A stretch of 54,164 nucleotides of DNA, taken from NCBI RefSeq assembly GCF_026393345.1, contig NZ_JAPLAI010000037.1:1-54164 (forward strand), written 5' to 3'. Below, piece by piece: positions 7,465 through 15,814 of the stretch (positions are counted from its first letter, which is position 1; each line of letters opens with the position of its first letter). This DNA comes from Microbacterium sp. GTDB taxonomy: Bacteria; Actinomycetota; Actinomycetes; Actinomycetales; Microbacteriaceae. The translations under genes were made by a program, and so were the position numbers. The notes beneath the pieces are model-generated. The model did not search any database, was not told where the DNA came from, and saw nothing but the letters and a program-made list of their open reading frames with translations.

Positions 7465-8234
7465 GAGATGGTCCCCATCGGTCCGTAGTCGCACAGCACG
7501 CTGTCGCCCCGGGACACCCACATCGGCCGGGTGAAGGACCCCGCCAGGATGATCTCGCCGGCTTCGAGGCGTGCGCCGTGCTGGTGGAACTTGTTCGCGA
7601 GCCAGGCAACCCCCGTGGCGGGGTGGTTGAGAACGCCCGCGGCGACCCCGGTCTCCTCGATCGTCTCGTTGCGGTACAGCAGCGCGGAGACCCAGCGCAG
7701 GTCGATCTGTTCGGGGCGCATCGGCACCCCGCCGAGGACCATGCCGCCGTAGGCCGCATTGTCGCTGATGGTGTCGACGATCGTCCGGCCCTCGAGCTCG
7801 ATGTGCGAGTTCAGCACCTCGAGGGCGGGGGTGACATACTCCGTCGCCCGCAGCACATCGAACAGGGTGCAGTTCGGGCCCTCGAGCGGGGCGTTCAGCA
7901 CGAACGCCAACTCGACCTCGATGCGCACGTTCGAGAAGTCGTCGAACGGGATGATCGACCCGTTCTGGTAGACGGTGTCGTCGAACATGACGCCGTAGTC
8001 GGGCTCACTGATCCCCGTGGCCTGCTGCATGGCTTTCGACGTGAGGCCGATCTTGCGACCGACCAGGCGCCGGCCTGCGGCGACCTGCGCGTCGCGCCAC
8101 AGCCCCTGGATGGCGTACGAGTCTTCGACCGTCGCGTCGGGGTAGCGCGCGGTGATGCGCGGGATCACGCCGTGCGTGCGGTCGGCCTCGGCGAGTTCCG
8201 CGGCGATCGTCGCAATCGTGTCGGCATCCAGCAT
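7449..8234 (-). CDS. hpaH: 2-oxo-hepta-3-ene-1,7-dioate hydratase
   Basis: 261 residues of the HpaH/MhpD hydratase family in the FAH superfamily. It adds water to 2-oxohept-3-ene-1,7-dioate before aldol cleavage. Visible signatures are GRKIGLTSKAMQQ near residue 58, the metal-ligand segment RIEVELAFVL near 105, TPALEVLNSHI near 138 and a C-terminal region around GVAAGVLNHPATGVAWLANK. The start has gaggagac upstream. It lies between hpaD and hpaI; the 121-nt gap to hpaD contains a nested hairpin, while the hpaI start overlaps its 3' end. Confidence 0.92.
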   Translation of the reverse strand: MLDADTIATIAAELAEADRTHGVIPRITARYPDATVEDSYAIQGLWRDAQVAAGRRLVGRKIGLTSKAMQQATGISEPDYGVMFDDTVYQNGSIIPFDDFSNVRIEVELAFVLNAPLEGPNCTLFDVLRATEYVTPALEVLNSHIELEGRTIVDTISDNAAYGGMVLGGVPMRPEQIDLRWVSALLYRNETIEETGVAAGVLNHPATGVAWLANKFHQHGARLEAGEIILAGSFTRPMWVSRGDSVLCDYGPMGTISCRFL

Positions 8235-8265
8235 CCGGTGTCTCCTCAGGGTCGGGGTGGGGGCG

Positions 8266-8337
8266 TTCCGTCTCGCCTCGCCCGCTCAACGACCGTAGCG
8301 GGTACGGTCGCGAGGCGACGAACGAGGCGAGACGAAA
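8266..8337 (-). repeat. Nested hairpin between hpaD and hpaH
   Basis: An outer stem pairs ttccgtctcgcctcg (8266-8280) with cgaggcgagacgaaa (8323-8337), 14 of 15 positions. Inside it sits a perfect 8-bp hairpin, cgaccgta (8290-8297) with tacggtcg (8303-8310). A further gcgaggcgacg at 8310-8320 could compete with the right arm for the left arm, so two mutually exclusive folds are possible. The structure is within the operon transcript, suiting RNA processing, stability or partial termination. Confidence 0.65.
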
Positions 8338-8355
8338 CGCAGACGGGACGGGGTC

Positions 8356-9522
8356 TCAGAGCTGGTTGCCGAGCTTGTATTCGCCCTGCTTCCACTCCGG
8401 CATCGACTCCTCGCCCTGGTCGGGGCGGGTGTAGGAGAAGCCGTCGGCGCCGATCGTGACCGCCATCTCGCTCGAGTCGGTCCGTGCGATGACCGGCTGC
8501 GGGTTGCCGTCGAGGTCGAGCACCAGGCTGCCGTCGGTGTACCAGCTGGGGACCACCGGGTTCCCCCACCAGTCACGGCGCTGGTTGTCGTGCACGTCCC
8601 AGGTGACGACCGGGTTGTCCGGGTCGCCGGTGTAGTAGTCCTGGGTGTAGATCTCGACGCGGTGACCGTCGGGGTCGCGCAGGTACAGGTAGAACGCGTT
8701 CGAGACGCCGTGACGGCCGGGGCCGCGCTCGATCGCGTCGGAGCGGCGGAGCGCGCCGAGCTTGTCGCAGATCGCGAGGATGTTGTGCTTCTCATGCGTC
8801 GCGAAGCACACGTGGTGCATGCGGGGTCCGTCGCCGCCGGTCATGGCGGTGTCGTGCACGGTGGGCTTGCGGCGCATCCACGCCGCGTAGACGGTGCCTT
8901 CTTCGTCCTGGATGTCCTCGGTCACCCGGAAGCCGAGGTCCTGCATGTACTTCACGGCACGCGGGACGTCGGGGGTGATCTGGTTGAAGTGGTCGAGGCG
9001 CACGAGCTCGCCGGGGATGTGCAGGTCGTAGCGCCACGACATCCGCTCCACGTGCTCGGTCTGATAGAAGAACTCGTACGGGAACCCGAGCGGGTCCTCC
9101 ACGCGCACCGAGTCGCCGATGCCCTTGGTGAATCCGCCCGGACGGCGCTCGACGCGGCAGCCGAGCTCCTCGTAGAACGCGACCGCCAGGTCGAGATCCT
9201 CGGGGGTGCGCACACGGTACGAGAACGCGGCGACCGCGGCGACCGGGCCCTTGCGCAGCACGAGGTTGTGGTGGATGAACTCCTCCGTGGAGCGGAGGTA
9301 GATCGCCTCGTCGTCCTCTTCCGTCACGTACAGGCCGAGCACGTCGACGTAGAACTGACGGGATGCGGCCAGGTCGGTCACCACGAGCTCCATGTAGGCG
9401 CAGCGCAGGATGTCCGGGGCCGGCGCCGAGGGCGAGGGGATCGGGTTGTCGGTCTGGATAGGCGCCTCCTGTGAGACGTAGAAGCCCGAGGAGGTCAGGG
9501 TGCGGTCGTTCATGGCGGTCAT
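8356..9522 (-). CDS. hpaD: 3,4-dihydroxyphenylacetate 2,3-dioxygenase (homoprotocatechuate, VOC type)
   Basis: 388 residues with two vicinal-oxygen-chelate repeats, the type I extradiol dioxygenase fold. The metal triad is His178 (LDHFNQ), His237 (MHHVCF) and Glu290 (RVEIYT). The 59- and 53-residue spacing equals that of the Brevibacterium fuscum homoprotocatechuate dioxygenase (155/214/267 numbering, from memory). The enzyme opens the ring of homoprotocatechuate to 5-carboxymethyl-2-hydroxymuconate semialdehyde. The family uses Fe(II) or Mn(II). The ATG at 9522 has aagga 7 nt upstream. It is 18 nt downstream of hpaE in the same operon. Confidence 0.94.
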   Translation of the reverse strand: MTAMNDRTLTSSGFYVSQEAPIQTDNPIPSPSAPAPDILRCAYMELVVTDLAASRQFYVDVLGLYVTEEDDEAIYLRSTEEFIHHNLVLRKGPVAAVAAFSYRVRTPEDLDLAVAFYEELGCRVERRPGGFTKGIGDSVRVEDPLGFPYEFFYQTEHVERMSWRYDLHIPGELVRLDHFNQITPDVPRAVKYMQDLGFRVTEDIQDEEGTVYAAWMRRKPTVHDTAMTGGDGPRMHHVCFATHEKHNILAICDKLGALRRSDAIERGPGRHGVSNAFYLYLRDPDGHRVEIYTQDYYTGDPDNPVVTWDVHDNQRRDWWGNPVVPSWYTDGSLVLDLDGNPQPVIARTDSSEMAVTIGADGFSYTRPDQGEESMPEWKQGEYKLGNQL

Positions 9523-9540
9523 GTCAGCGTCCTTGCTTTC

Positions 9541-11058
9541 TCAGTTCTTGCCGAAGGTGGGGTTGTGCACCTCGCCGAGCGTGATGTGCACCGCCTGCTG
9601 GTCGGTGTAGAAGTCGATCGAGCGGTAGCCGCCCTCGTGGCCGAGGCCGGACGCCTTCACGCCGCCGAACGGGGTGCGCAGGTCACGCACGTTGTTCGAG
9701 TTCAGCCACACCATGCCGGCCTCGATGCTCTGCGCGAAGTTGTGTGCGCGCTTGAGGTCGTTGGTCCAGACGTAGGCGGCCAGGCCGTAGCGGGTGTTGT
9801 TCGCCAGGGCTAGTGCCTCTTCCTCGGTGTCGAACGGCGTGATCGCGACGACCGGGCCGAAGATCTCCTCCTGGAAGATGCGGGCGTCCGGCGACACGTC
9901 GGCGAACACCGTGGGCGCCACGAAGTTGCCGAACTCGAAGCCCTCGGGCTGGCCGCCGCCGGCGACGAGCCGCGCCTCGGACTTGCCGATCTCGACGTAG
10001 CTCATGACCTTCGCGTAGTGCTCGGGGTGCACGAGCGCGCCGACCTCGGTGTCCTTCTCGTGCGGGTAGCCGACCTTGACGCGCTTCGCCTGCGCGGCGT
10101 AGCGCTCCACGAACTCGTCGTACACGTCACGCTGGACCAGGATGCGGGACCCGGCGGTGCAGCGCTCGCCGTTGAGGGAGAACACGCCGAAGATCGTCGC
10201 GTCGATCGCGGCGTCGAGGTCGGCGTCGTCGAAGACGATCGCCGGGCTCTTGCCGCCGAGCTCCATCGACAGGCCCTTGAGGAAGGGGGCGGCGTTGCCG
10301 AAGATGATCTGCCCGGTGCGGCTCTCACCCGTGAAGGAGATGAGCGGCACATCGGGGTGCTTCACCAGCGCGTCGCCGGCGTCCTCGCCGAGGCCATTGA
10401 CGAGGTTGAACACGCCCTGCGGCAGGCCCGCCTCCTCGAAGATGCCGGCCCACAGTGAGGCCGACAGCGGGGTGAACTCGGCGGGCTTCAGCACGACGGT
10501 GTTTCCGGTCGCGAGGGCGGGACCGAGCTTCCACGACTCGAGCATGAACGGGGTGTTCCACGGGGTGATGAGCCCCGCGACGCCGATCGGCTTGCGGTTG
10601 ACGTAGTTGATCTGGCGGCCCGGCACCTTGAAGGTGTCGTCGGCCTGCGCGACGATCAGGTCGGCGAAGAACCGGAAGTTCTCGGCGGCGCGGCGGGCCT
10701 GGCCGAGGGCCTGCGTGATCGGCAGCCCGGAGTCGAAGGACTCCATCTCGGCCAGCTGCGCGTCGCGCGCCTCCACGAGGTCGGCGATGCGGTGGAGGAT
10801 GCGGGAACGCTCGCGCGGCAGCATCCGGGGCCAGGGGCCCTCGTCAAACGCGCGCTTCGCGGCGGCGACGGCGAGGTCGATGTCGGCTTTCTTGCCGGCC
10901 GCGGCCTGCACGTAGACCTCGTTGGAGACGGGTTCGAGCACATCGAACGTGTCGCCGTCGATCGAATCCACGAAGGCACCGTCGATGTAGTGCTGGATGC
11001 GGGAGGGCAGGTTCTCCGGCACGTGGCGGCCTGCGGCGAGGATGGTGGTGTCGGTCAT
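9541..11058 (-). CDS. hpaE: 5-carboxymethyl-2-hydroxymuconate semialdehyde dehydrogenase
   Basis: A 505-residue NAD-dependent aldehyde dehydrogenase oxidising the ring-cleavage semialdehyde. Expected motifs are ITPWNTPFMLESWK near residue 165, the general-base Glu in MELGGKSP near 265, and the nucleophile Cys300 in NGERCTAGSR. The ATG at 11058 overlaps the gntR stop (TGA) in an ATGA arrangement, so the longer upstream frame is rejected. Identification as HpaE rather than another ALDH rests on its position between the hpaG-like gene, gntR and hpaD. Confidence 0.93.
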   Translation of the reverse strand: MTDTTILAAGRHVPENLPSRIQHYIDGAFVDSIDGDTFDVLEPVSNEVYVQAAAGKKADIDLAVAAAKRAFDEGPWPRMLPRERSRILHRIADLVEARDAQLAEMESFDSGLPITQALGQARRAAENFRFFADLIVAQADDTFKVPGRQINYVNRKPIGVAGLITPWNTPFMLESWKLGPALATGNTVVLKPAEFTPLSASLWAGIFEEAGLPQGVFNLVNGLGEDAGDALVKHPDVPLISFTGESRTGQIIFGNAAPFLKGLSMELGGKSPAIVFDDADLDAAIDATIFGVFSLNGERCTAGSRILVQRDVYDEFVERYAAQAKRVKVGYPHEKDTEVGALVHPEHYAKVMSYVEIGKSEARLVAGGGQPEGFEFGNFVAPTVFADVSPDARIFQEEIFGPVVAITPFDTEEEALALANNTRYGLAAYVWTNDLKRAHNFAQSIEAGMVWLNSNNVRDLRTPFGGVKASGLGHEGGYRSIDFYTDQQAVHITLGEVHNPTFGKN

Positions 11059-11741
11059 GATTTCTCCGAATCGGTCGGGGCGGCAGAGTCGTGGTGGCGG
11101 GCGGCGAGGAACGCGTCCATCGTGCGCCAGCGGTGGTTGCGCGCGGCCAGCTCGATCTCGAGCGGGTCCGCGCCGGAACGGATGAGGTCGATGATCTCCA
11201 CGTGCTCCTCGACGGAGTGGTTCGCGCGCCCTGGCACGAACGCGAACGTGCTGTCGCGGATGTTGGCCATCCGGCCCCAGCCGCGGTGCACGAGATCGAG
11301 GATGTGGGGGTTCGGGCACGGCTCGAACAGCACGGAGTGGAACTCCTGGTTGAGCCGGGTGAACTCGTGCGGGTCGAGGTCATCGAGCATCGCGACCATG
11401 CGGTCGTTGACCGCGCGGGCACGATCGAGGTCGGCGGGGGTGAGCAGCGGCGCCGACAGTGCGGTCGCGGAACCCTCCACGAGACCCAGCGTCTGCATCG
11501 AGTGGACGTACTCCGTCTCGTCGAGGTACACGACGCGGGCGCCGACGTTGCGCTCGAAGCTGACCAGCCCCTCGGCCTCGAGGCGCCGGATGGCCTCTCG
11601 CACGGGGACCACGCTCATGTCGAGCTCCTCCGCGATGGCACCGAGCACGAGCCGGTGACCGGCGGCGTACTCGCGCTCCGCGATCCGGCCGCGCAGCCAC
11701 GCGTACGCCTGCTCGGACTTGCTGGTGCTCCCGTCGGTCAT
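11055..11741 (-). CDS. GntR-family (FCD) transcriptional regulator inside the hpa operon
   Basis: 228 residues with an N-terminal winged helix (AIAEELDMSVVPVREAIRRLEAEGLV, residues about 33-58) and a C-terminal FCD ligand-binding domain carrying the Asp/His metal site (HEFTRLNQEFHSVLF and EEHVEIIDLI). FCD regulators sense carboxylates or aromatic-pathway intermediates and bind palindromes containing TATAC-like cores. It overlaps both neighbours by ATGA (11738 and 11055), so it is translated with the enzymes. It is the best candidate to bind the palindromes at 13253, 20090 and 25838, which would also autoregulate the operon. Confidence 0.9.
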   Translation of the reverse strand: MTDGSTSKSEQAYAWLRGRIAEREYAAGHRLVLGAIAEELDMSVVPVREAIRRLEAEGLVSFERNVGARVVYLDETEYVHSMQTLGLVEGSATALSAPLLTPADLDRARAVNDRMVAMLDDLDPHEFTRLNQEFHSVLFEPCPNPHILDLVHRGWGRMANIRDSTFAFVPGRANHSVEEHVEIIDLIRSGADPLEIELAARNHRWRTMDAFLAARHHDSAAPTDSEKS

Positions 11742-13228
11742 GAGCGTTCGGCCTCGTACCGCTCGCGCCACTGCGCGTTCATCGGGAACAGCCCGTCGAC
11801 CGGGTTGCCCTCGGCGACCCGCGCGGCGACCCAGGCGTCCTCGACCTCCTGGGCGAGGGCGGCGTCGGCCACCTCTTCTGCGATGGCCGGCGGCAGGACG
11901 ATCACGCCGTCCGCGTCGCCGACGATGATGTCGCCGGGCTGCACGGTGGTGCCGCCGCATCCGATCGTGACGTCGACATCCCACGGCACATGCTTGCGGC
12001 CGAGCACCGCGGGGTGCGCGCCCTGCGTGTACACCGGGATGCCGACGGCGGCGACGGCGTCGTAGTCGCGCACTCCGCCGTCCGTGACGATGCCGGCGGC
12101 GCCGCGGGCGTGGGCGCGGATCGCGAGGATGTCGCCGAGCGTGCCGGAGCCGGCCTCGCCGCGCGCCTCGATGACGATGACCTCGCCCGCGGTGACGGCG
12201 TCGAACGCGCGCTTCTGCGCGTTGTAGCCGCCGCCGTGCGAGACGAAGAGGTCTTCCCGGCCGGGGACGAACCGCAGCGTCTTGGCGGTGCCGACGAGCT
12301 TCGCGCCCGGATGCATCGGGCGCACGCCGTCGATCGTGACGTTGTTCAGGCCGCGCTTGCGCAGCTGCTGCGAGAGACCGGCGACCGGGACCTGCTCGAG
12401 CTTGGCGCGCAGCTCCGGCGAGAGCCCGGAGGCTGCGGGCTCGACAGGGGGGAGTCCGGCGGCTTCGCGGGAGCCCCAGGCGTCCTCGCGCTGCGCGTCG
12501 TCCGCGGCGGGGAGGGAGCCGAGCTCCGGGTCGAAGGGCTGCTCGCCCTGGACGACCGTGGTCGCGAGCCGCCCGGAGGTGGGCCCGCCCGGCACGTCCA
12601 CCTCAACCTCGACGAGGTCGCCCGGCACCGCGACGGAGGACCCCGCGGGGGTGCCGGTGAGGATGACGTCACCGGTTTCGAGGGTGAAGTGCTGCGCCAG
12701 GTCGGCGACGATCTGCGGCAGCGAGAAGATGAGCCCGGCGGTGGTGTCGTCCTGCATCAGGACGCCGTTGACCCAGGTGCGCACGCGCAGGGTGCCGGGG
12801 TCGACCGCGCGGGCGTCGATGAGCGCGGGGCCGATCGGGGTGAAGCCGTCGCGGCCCTTCGAGCGCACGTTCGAGCCCTTGTCGTTCGCGCGCAGGTCGT
12901 AGACGCCGAAGTCGTTGGATGCGGTCACCCAGGCGACGTGGTTCCACGCGTCCTCGAGTGACACGTGCCGGGCGGGCTCGCCGATGACAAGGGCGATCTC
13001 GCCCTCGTAGGCGAGGAGCTCCGTGTCGGCGGGACGCTCGATCGTGCTGCCGGTCGCTGCGACGGAGCTGGCCGGCTTGAAGAAGTAGGAGGGGTGGGCG
13101 GGCCTGCGGCCACGCTGGTCGGCGCGGGACGCGTAGCTCAGATGGACGGCGATGATCTTGCCCGGCCGCTGGGGGAGTCCGGCGAAACGCGGGTCGGCCG
13201 CATCCGTCGTGCTGGTGTCGATAGTCAT
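11738..13228 (-). CDS. FAH-domain isomerase/decarboxylase fused to an RraA-like domain (hpaG-like)
   Basis: 496 residues in two parts. Residues about 15-240 are a fumarylacetoacetate-hydrolase fold (YEGEIALVIGEP, TASNDFGVYDLR, TGTPAGSSVAVPGD) as in HpaG isomerase/decarboxylase. Residues about 290-450 are RraA/HMG-aldolase-like, with GDILAIRAHARGAAGIVTDG followed by the catalytic Arg-Asp of GGVRDYDA. In enterobacteria HpaG is two FAH domains; here the second is replaced by an RraA domain, a family with known oxaloacetate-decarboxylase side activity. I infer that one domain decarboxylates and the other isomerises the tricarboxylate intermediate. The ATG at 13228 has gagggag upstream. It is the first gene of the operon. 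Confidence 0.85.
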   Translation of the reverse strand: MTIDTSTTDAADPRFAGLPQRPGKIIAVHLSYASRADQRGRRPAHPSYFFKPASSVAATGSTIERPADTELLAYEGEIALVIGEPARHVSLEDAWNHVAWVTASNDFGVYDLRANDKGSNVRSKGRDGFTPIGPALIDARAVDPGTLRVRTWVNGVLMQDDTTAGLIFSLPQIVADLAQHFTLETGDVILTGTPAGSSVAVPGDLVEVEVDVPGGPTSGRLATTVVQGEQPFDPELGSLPAADDAQREDAWGSREAAGLPPVEPAASGLSPELRAKLEQVPVAGLSQQLRKRGLNNVTIDGVRPMHPGAKLVGTAKTLRFVPGREDLFVSHGGGYNAQKRAFDAVTAGEVIVIEARGEAGSGTLGDILAIRAHARGAAGIVTDGGVRDYDAVAAVGIPVYTQGAHPAVLGRKHVPWDVDVTIGCGGTTVQPGDIIVGDADGVIVLPPAIAEEVADAALAQEVEDAWVAARVAEGNPVDGLFPMNAQWRERYEAERS

Positions 13229-13242
13229 GAGCTCCCTCGCTC

Positions 13243-13276
13243 TTGCGTGATGGCTCAGATCGTATATGATCTGAGC
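13243..13276. promoter_or_regulatory. Divergent hpa/MFS promoter with overlapping 24-bp palindromic operator
   Basis: The palindrome at 13253-13276 has perfect 9-bp arms gctcagatc and gatctgagc around a six-base centre gtatat. On the plus strand TTGCGT (13243-13248) and TATGAT (13265-13270) are spaced 16 nt, a good sigma-70-type promoter for the transporter that the operator overlaps. Read on the minus strand it contains gatcatatacgatctg, identical over 16 bases to the site at 25838. It should control both the hpaG-like operon and the transporter. Confidence 0.75.
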
Positions 13277-13338
13277 ATCCACGGCAAGCCTCCCGGCGGC
13301 GCCTGGGCCGTATCCATGAGACGAAGGAGTCCCCGCGC

Positions 13339-14718
13339 ATGAGCGCATCACCATTCACGACACCGGTTGCGACCGGCGCAGACATGAGGAAGGTGGCGGT
13401 CGCGACCGTCATCGGCACCACGATCGAGTGGTACGACTTCTTCCTCTACGCCAACGCGGCGGGTCTCGTCTTCGCCACCCTCTTCTTCCAGCCCGCGGGA
13501 CCCCAGGCCGCGGTCCTGCTGTCGTTCGCGACGGTCGGCGTCAGCTTCCTGTTCCGTCCGCTCGGCGCATTCCTCGCCGGCCACTTCGGCGACCGCATCG
13601 GCCGTAAGGCGATGCTGGTGTGGACGCTGCTCCTCATGGGTGGCGCGACCACCCTCATCGGTGTCCTCCCGACGTACGCGCAGGTCGGCATGCTCGCGCC
13701 GATCCTGCTGGTGCTGCTGCGCGTGCTTCAGGGCCTGTCGACCGGCGGTGAGTGGGGCGGTGCCGTCCTCATGGCCGTCGAGCACGCCCCGCAGGGCCGC
13801 CGTGGCCGGATGGGCGCGTTCCCGCAGATGGGTGTCCCGCTCGGCATGCTGCTGGCCTCGGGGGTGCTCGCCCTGATGACCGGTGTCATCTCTCCTGGCG
13901 ACGCGTTCCTCGAGTGGGGCTGGCGCATTCCGTTCCTGCTCAGCTTCGTGCTGATCATCGTGGGCATTATCGTCCGCCGCACCGTCGAGGAGAGCCCGGT
14001 GTTCGAGGAGCTCGCTCAGAAGCGCGAGCGTACCCGGATGCCGATCGTGCAGGTGTTCCGCAAGCACTGGCTGCTCGTGATCCTCGCCGCCCTCACGTTC
14101 GCCGGCAACAACGCCGCGGGATACATGACCACCGGTGGATTCCTGCAGAGCTATGCGACGACCCCGATCGCCGACGGCGGCCACGTCGGCATGGAGCGCA
14201 CCCCGGTGCTGCTCGCCGTCGCCGCCTCCGCCGTGGTGTGGCTGTTGTTCACCTTCCTGGGCGGGGCGCTCTCGGATCGGATCGGCCGGCGCAACACGTA
14301 CATCATCGGGTGGATCGTCTTCCTCATCACGGTGTGGCTGCTCTTCCCGCTGGTCAACACGGGTAACGCCTGGCTGTTCTTCGCCGGTATCGCCCTGTTC
14401 ACGATCGGGAACGGCCTCACGTATGGTCCGCAGGCGGCCTACTTCACCGAGCTGTTCCCCGCATCCATCCGATACTCGGGGGTCTCGATCGCCTACGCCA
14501 TCGGCGCGATCCTGGGTGGCGCATTCGCGCCGCTCATCTCGACCTGGCTGGTCCAGGTCACCGGCACCAGCTGGGCGGTCGCGTGGTACATCGCGGGGGT
14601 GATGGTGATCGCCTTCATTGCGACACTGCTGCTGCGTGACCGTACCAACATCCCGCTGGGGCTGAGCGCCGAGAAGGAGCAGTCCGCGAGCCCGATCTAC
14701 GGGATCCGCAACAGCTGA
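13339..14718 (+). CDS. MHS-family (MFS) metabolite:H+ symporter
   Basis: 459 residues with about 12 membrane helices of the metabolite:H+ symporter branch, the group of ShiA, KgtP and aromatic-acid permeases. Signatures are TTIEWYDFFLYANAAGL at the N-terminus, GDRIGRKAMLVWT in the first cytoplasmic loop near residue 85, GGEWGGAVLMAVEHAP near 138 and GALSDRIGRRNTYI in the second half. The start has gaaggagt upstream. Because it shares the divergent operator with the hpa operon, uptake of hydroxyphenylacetate, homoprotocatechuate or a related aromatic acid is likely; the substrate is inferred from context. Confidence 0.88.
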   Translation: MSASPFTTPVATGADMRKVAVATVIGTTIEWYDFFLYANAAGLVFATLFFQPAGPQAAVLLSFATVGVSFLFRPLGAFLAGHFGDRIGRKAMLVWTLLLMGGATTLIGVLPTYAQVGMLAPILLVLLRVLQGLSTGGEWGGAVLMAVEHAPQGRRGRMGAFPQMGVPLGMLLASGVLALMTGVISPGDAFLEWGWRIPFLLSFVLIIVGIIVRRTVEESPVFEELAQKRERTRMPIVQVFRKHWLLVILAALTFAGNNAAGYMTTGGFLQSYATTPIADGGHVGMERTPVLLAVAASAVVWLLFTFLGGALSDRIGRRNTYIIGWIVFLITVWLLFPLVNTGNAWLFFAGIALFTIGNGLTYGPQAAYFTELFPASIRYSGVSIAYAIGAILGGAFAPLISTWLVQVTGTSWAVAWYIAGVMVIAFIATLLLRDRTNIPLGLSAEKEQSASPIYGIRNS

Positions 14719-14731
14719 TCATCCACCCTCG

Positions 14732-14765
14732 AGGGCGTCGCACCGGTCCACCGGTGCGACGCCCT
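14732..14765. terminator. Bidirectional intrinsic terminator between the MFS and lysR genes
   Basis: A perfect 16-bp stem, agggcgtcgcaccggt (14732-14747) with accggtgcgacgccct (14750-14765), around a 2-nt loop. It lies between convergent genes. There is no long T-run, as is common in high-GC actinobacteria. Confidence 0.8.
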
Positions 14766-14779
14766 TCGTCGTCGGGGGC

Positions 14780-15709
14780 TCACGGCATCCCCGGGGCGGG
14801 CCAATGGATCGACTGCGCGAACTCGATGAGAGCGCGCACCCGCGGCGGCGGTGGGGTCGCGGCGGACCAGATGACATCTATGCCGACCGGGGGCACCGCG
14901 GGGGAGATCTCCTTCATGACCACCGGGTAGCCCTCATAGCTCGACATGTTCGCCGGCCGCTGCACGAGCACGCCGTATCCCAGCCCGCGGCCGACGAGTG
15001 TCCGCACGGCCTCGTAGCTCGTCGTGCGATGACGGATGCGGGGGGTGAGGCCCCGCAGAGCGAAGAGCGACAGGGTGTGCTCGCTGGACGGCGGCGCATC
15101 GAGCAGGATGAGGTCGCGGTCCACGACGTCCTCAAGCTCCACCACGGGTGCCGAGGCCAGTGGATCGTCCGCCGCGAGCAGTACGTGCGCGGGAAGTTCG
15201 AAGAGCTTCTGGCGTCGGGGGTTCCCCGGGATGAGCGTGTCGTAGACAAACGCGACGTCGACCTCGCCTGCTTCGATCCGCCCCTCCAACAGGTCGTGCG
15301 TCGTCTCCATGATGTGGAGTTCCACCCGCGGGTGCGCGGCGCCGAAGTCATGCAGGAGCGGTGGCAGCACCGTGGGCGCGAGGGTGGGATAGCACCCGAT
15401 CGTGATCGGCCCGACGAGCTCGCCGTCCGTGCTGCGCAGGGACACGGACAGTTCGCGCGCTGCCGCAAGGAGTGGTCGAGCCTGCTCCACCACACCGGCG
15501 CCCGCGCTCGTGAGGGTGAGGCCGTGCGCCCGCCGCCTCACGCAGAGCGCGCAGTCGAGCGTCCGCTCCAGCTCCGTGATGGCGTCCGAGATCGCGGACG
15601 CCGACACGTGGAGCCGCGATGCGGCGGCGGCGATCGTTCCGGCATCGGCGGCGGCGACGAGGTAGGAGAGCTGTCGCAGGGTGAAGGCTGGCGGGTCCAC
15701 GGCATCCAT
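14780..15709 (-). CDS. LysR-family transcriptional regulator
   Basis: 309 residues. The N-terminal winged helix (LRQLSYLVAAADAGTIAAAASRL, then SAISDAITELERTL) is followed by a periplasmic-binding-protein-like effector domain (ELVGPITIGCYPTLAP near residue 90, then GEVDVAFVYD). The ATG at 15709 is the first plausible start; the longer upstream frame runs into the divergent gene. It is transcribed away from the P450 fusion with 105 bp between starts, the usual arrangement for a LysR activator of its divergent target, so it probably controls the P450 in response to an aromatic or xenobiotic ligand. Confidence 0.9.
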   Translation of the reverse strand: MDAVDPPAFTLRQLSYLVAAADAGTIAAAASRLHVSASAISDAITELERTLDCALCVRRRAHGLTLTSAGAGVVEQARPLLAAARELSVSLRSTDGELVGPITIGCYPTLAPTVLPPLLHDFGAAHPRVELHIMETTHDLLEGRIEAGEVDVAFVYDTLIPGNPRRQKLFELPAHVLLAADDPLASAPVVELEDVVDRDLILLDAPPSSEHTLSLFALRGLTPRIRHRTTSYEAVRTLVGRGLGYGVLVQRPANMSSYEGYPVVMKEISPAVPPVGIDVIWSAATPPPPRVRALIEFAQSIHWPAPGMP

Positions 15710-15814
15710 ACATCGATTCTGCCGTGGATGAACCGCGGATGTCTCCGCTTTTCTCGGGCTATAGCGGGACCGCATACTCGGAGAGCGTACGAACTCTGAC
15801 CACGAGGAAGTGTC

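Noticed and set aside
11059..11319. An 87-residue upstream extension of hpaE
   Set aside because: It overlaps gntR, while the ATG at 11058 overlaps the gntR stop in the usual coupled manner and gives the normal ALDH length.
15710..15814. A precise LysR operator between lysR and the P450 fusion
   Set aside because: T-N11-A half-sites occur by chance here and no symmetric motif stands out, so I did not assign one.
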